Source: Bifidobacterium parmae (lineage in GTDB: Bacteria; Actinomycetota; Actinomycetes; Actinomycetales; Bifidobacteriaceae). Taken from it: a DNA stretch of 64,000 nt. The stretch covers positions 1 to 64,000 of the forward strand of contig NZ_NMWT01000008.1 of NCBI RefSeq assembly GCF_002860365.1, given 5' to 3'. This document shows, piece by piece, positions 63,386 through 64,000 of this stretch; the first letter of the stretch is position 1, and the number at the start of each line of letters is the position of its first letter. The translations under genes and the position numbers were made by a program. The notes beneath the pieces were generated by a model. It ran no database searches, was not told the DNA's origin, and worked only from the letters and a program-made list of their open reading frames with translations.

Positions 63386-64000
63386 ATGGAAGGACGACAG
63401 CAGACCAATACCGACGGCGGTTTCGTCTCCACGTCCCGCTATCGGCTGATTTACGTGTTCGCCATCGACGATGACGCACACCAAGGGATGTTGAAGATCG
63501 GCGACACCTCGATCGATACCGATAGGACCATCGACCAGCTGCCACCGAACTGTGCGCCGTTGAACGATGCAGCCCATGCACGCATCCGGCAGTACACGAA
63601 CACGGCCGGCATCTCCTATGAGTTGCTGCATACGGAACTTGCCGTGGCCACGAGACGTCTTCAGGACGGGACCACCGTGCTGAAGGCATTCAGAGACCTT
63701 GACGTGCATGCGGTTCTGGAGCACTCCGGACACCATCACAAAGCGGTCAACGGCACCACGGGCAGAGAATGGTACAGCCTTGACCTCGGCTGTGCCAAAG
63801 ACGCGATCGCCGCGGTCAAGGCAGGCCGCGCCAATCTCGCTGGCACTGCCGCCAAGGCGGAGGACCGTACCCCGATTGTGTTCCGTCAGGAGCAGAAGAA
63901 CGCAATCAACGAGACCCTGAAGAGGTTCAGAAAAGCCGATCGTTATCTATGGAACGCGAAGATGCGTTTCGGCAAGACGCTGTCCGCTTTGGAGGTGATT
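63386..64000 (+). CDS. GIY-YIG-like/helicase protein, N-terminal part (cut by window end)
   Basis: At least 205 aa; runs past the window. Residues 20-85 (RLIYVFAIDD, LKIGDTSID) recall GIY-YIG-type domains of the T5orf172 kind. Residues about 165-205 hold a helicase start: FRQEQKNAINETL (Q-motif region), then WNAKMRFGKT, the Walker A of SF2-type restriction helicases. GGGAGGAATTG precedes ATG 63386. The rest of the gene and any further subunits lie outside the window. Confidence 0.7.
   Translation, partial: MEGRQQTNTDGGFVSTSRYRLIYVFAIDDDAHQGMLKIGDTSIDTDRTIDQLPPNCAPLNDAAHARIRQYTNTAGISYELLHTELAVATRRLQDGTTVLKAFRDLDVHAVLEHSGHHHKAVNGTTGREWYSLDLGCAKDAIAAVKAGRANLAGTAAKAEDRTPIVFRQEQKNAINETLKRFRKADRYLWNAKMRFGKTLSALEVI

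Overview
The window looks like a chromosomal segment of a Bifidobacterium. The first bases are the 5' end of a 16S rRNA gene read on the minus strand, with the bifidobacterial form of the start (GGGTTCGATTCTGGCTCAG). Base composition is high GC almost throughout. The gene set (luxS, pdxST, an extended alanine racemase, oleate hydratase, a cystathionine beta-synthase/gamma-lyase pair) is compatible with that genus. The species cannot be fixed from the sequence alone.

Layout. 1-340: 16S start, rrn leader and a probable rrn promoter (minus). 340-950: low-complexity sequence with dispersed palindromes. 951-1177: a 38-codon ORF with a promoter and a LacI-type operator. 1.4-9.8 kb: two aldo/keto reductases, a sortase-anchored repeat protein, oleate hydratase, an RpiR-type regulator and an ion permease. 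10.2-16.2 kb: a 2-aminoethylphosphonate block made of an ABC ATPase, a permease fused to its own substrate-binding protein, PhnW and PhnX. 16.5-20.7 kb: a peptide-binding lipoprotein and two self-processing hydrolases. 20.7-24 kb: vitamin B6 genes pdxS and pdxT with a MocR regulator. 24.2-30 kb: dnaG, dgt, a transposase-like HTH protein and alr. 30.3-38 kb: amino acid permease, GNAT enzyme, luxS, recQ, and the two transsulfuration enzymes. 38.3-41.7 kb: a GntR(YtrA)-ABC operon with two unusual permease paralogues. 41.9 kb: a 2TM protein with a NUDIX-like C-terminus. 42.6-48.2 kb: a five-gene oligopeptide ABC operon. 48.5-59 kb: membrane metalloprotease, def, glmM, a VSR-like nuclease-domain protein, mntH, an anchored HNH nuclease, a third aldo/keto reductase, proS. 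59.5-61.9 kb: a very large proline-rich membrane protein. 62.4 kb to the end: two genes of lower GC that begin a restriction-like locus (a 315-aa protein and a helicase cut by the window edge).

How the genes connect. The phosphonate genes form a complete import-and-cleave route: 2-AEP uptake, transamination to phosphonoacetaldehyde, hydrolysis to acetaldehyde and phosphate. LuxS yields homocysteine, which the neighbouring PLP enzymes can carry to cysteine. The MocR protein downstream of pdxST has the layout of a PdxR-type B6 regulator.

The most unusual features are the permease/binding-protein fusion that keeps an internal signal peptide, a dispersed palindrome that sits just before def and pdxT and also appears inside the dppC reading frame, two separate clusters of roughly 47-nt palindromes in intergenic DNA, the 38-aa ORF behind a LacI-type operator, and the low-GC restriction-like locus at the right end.
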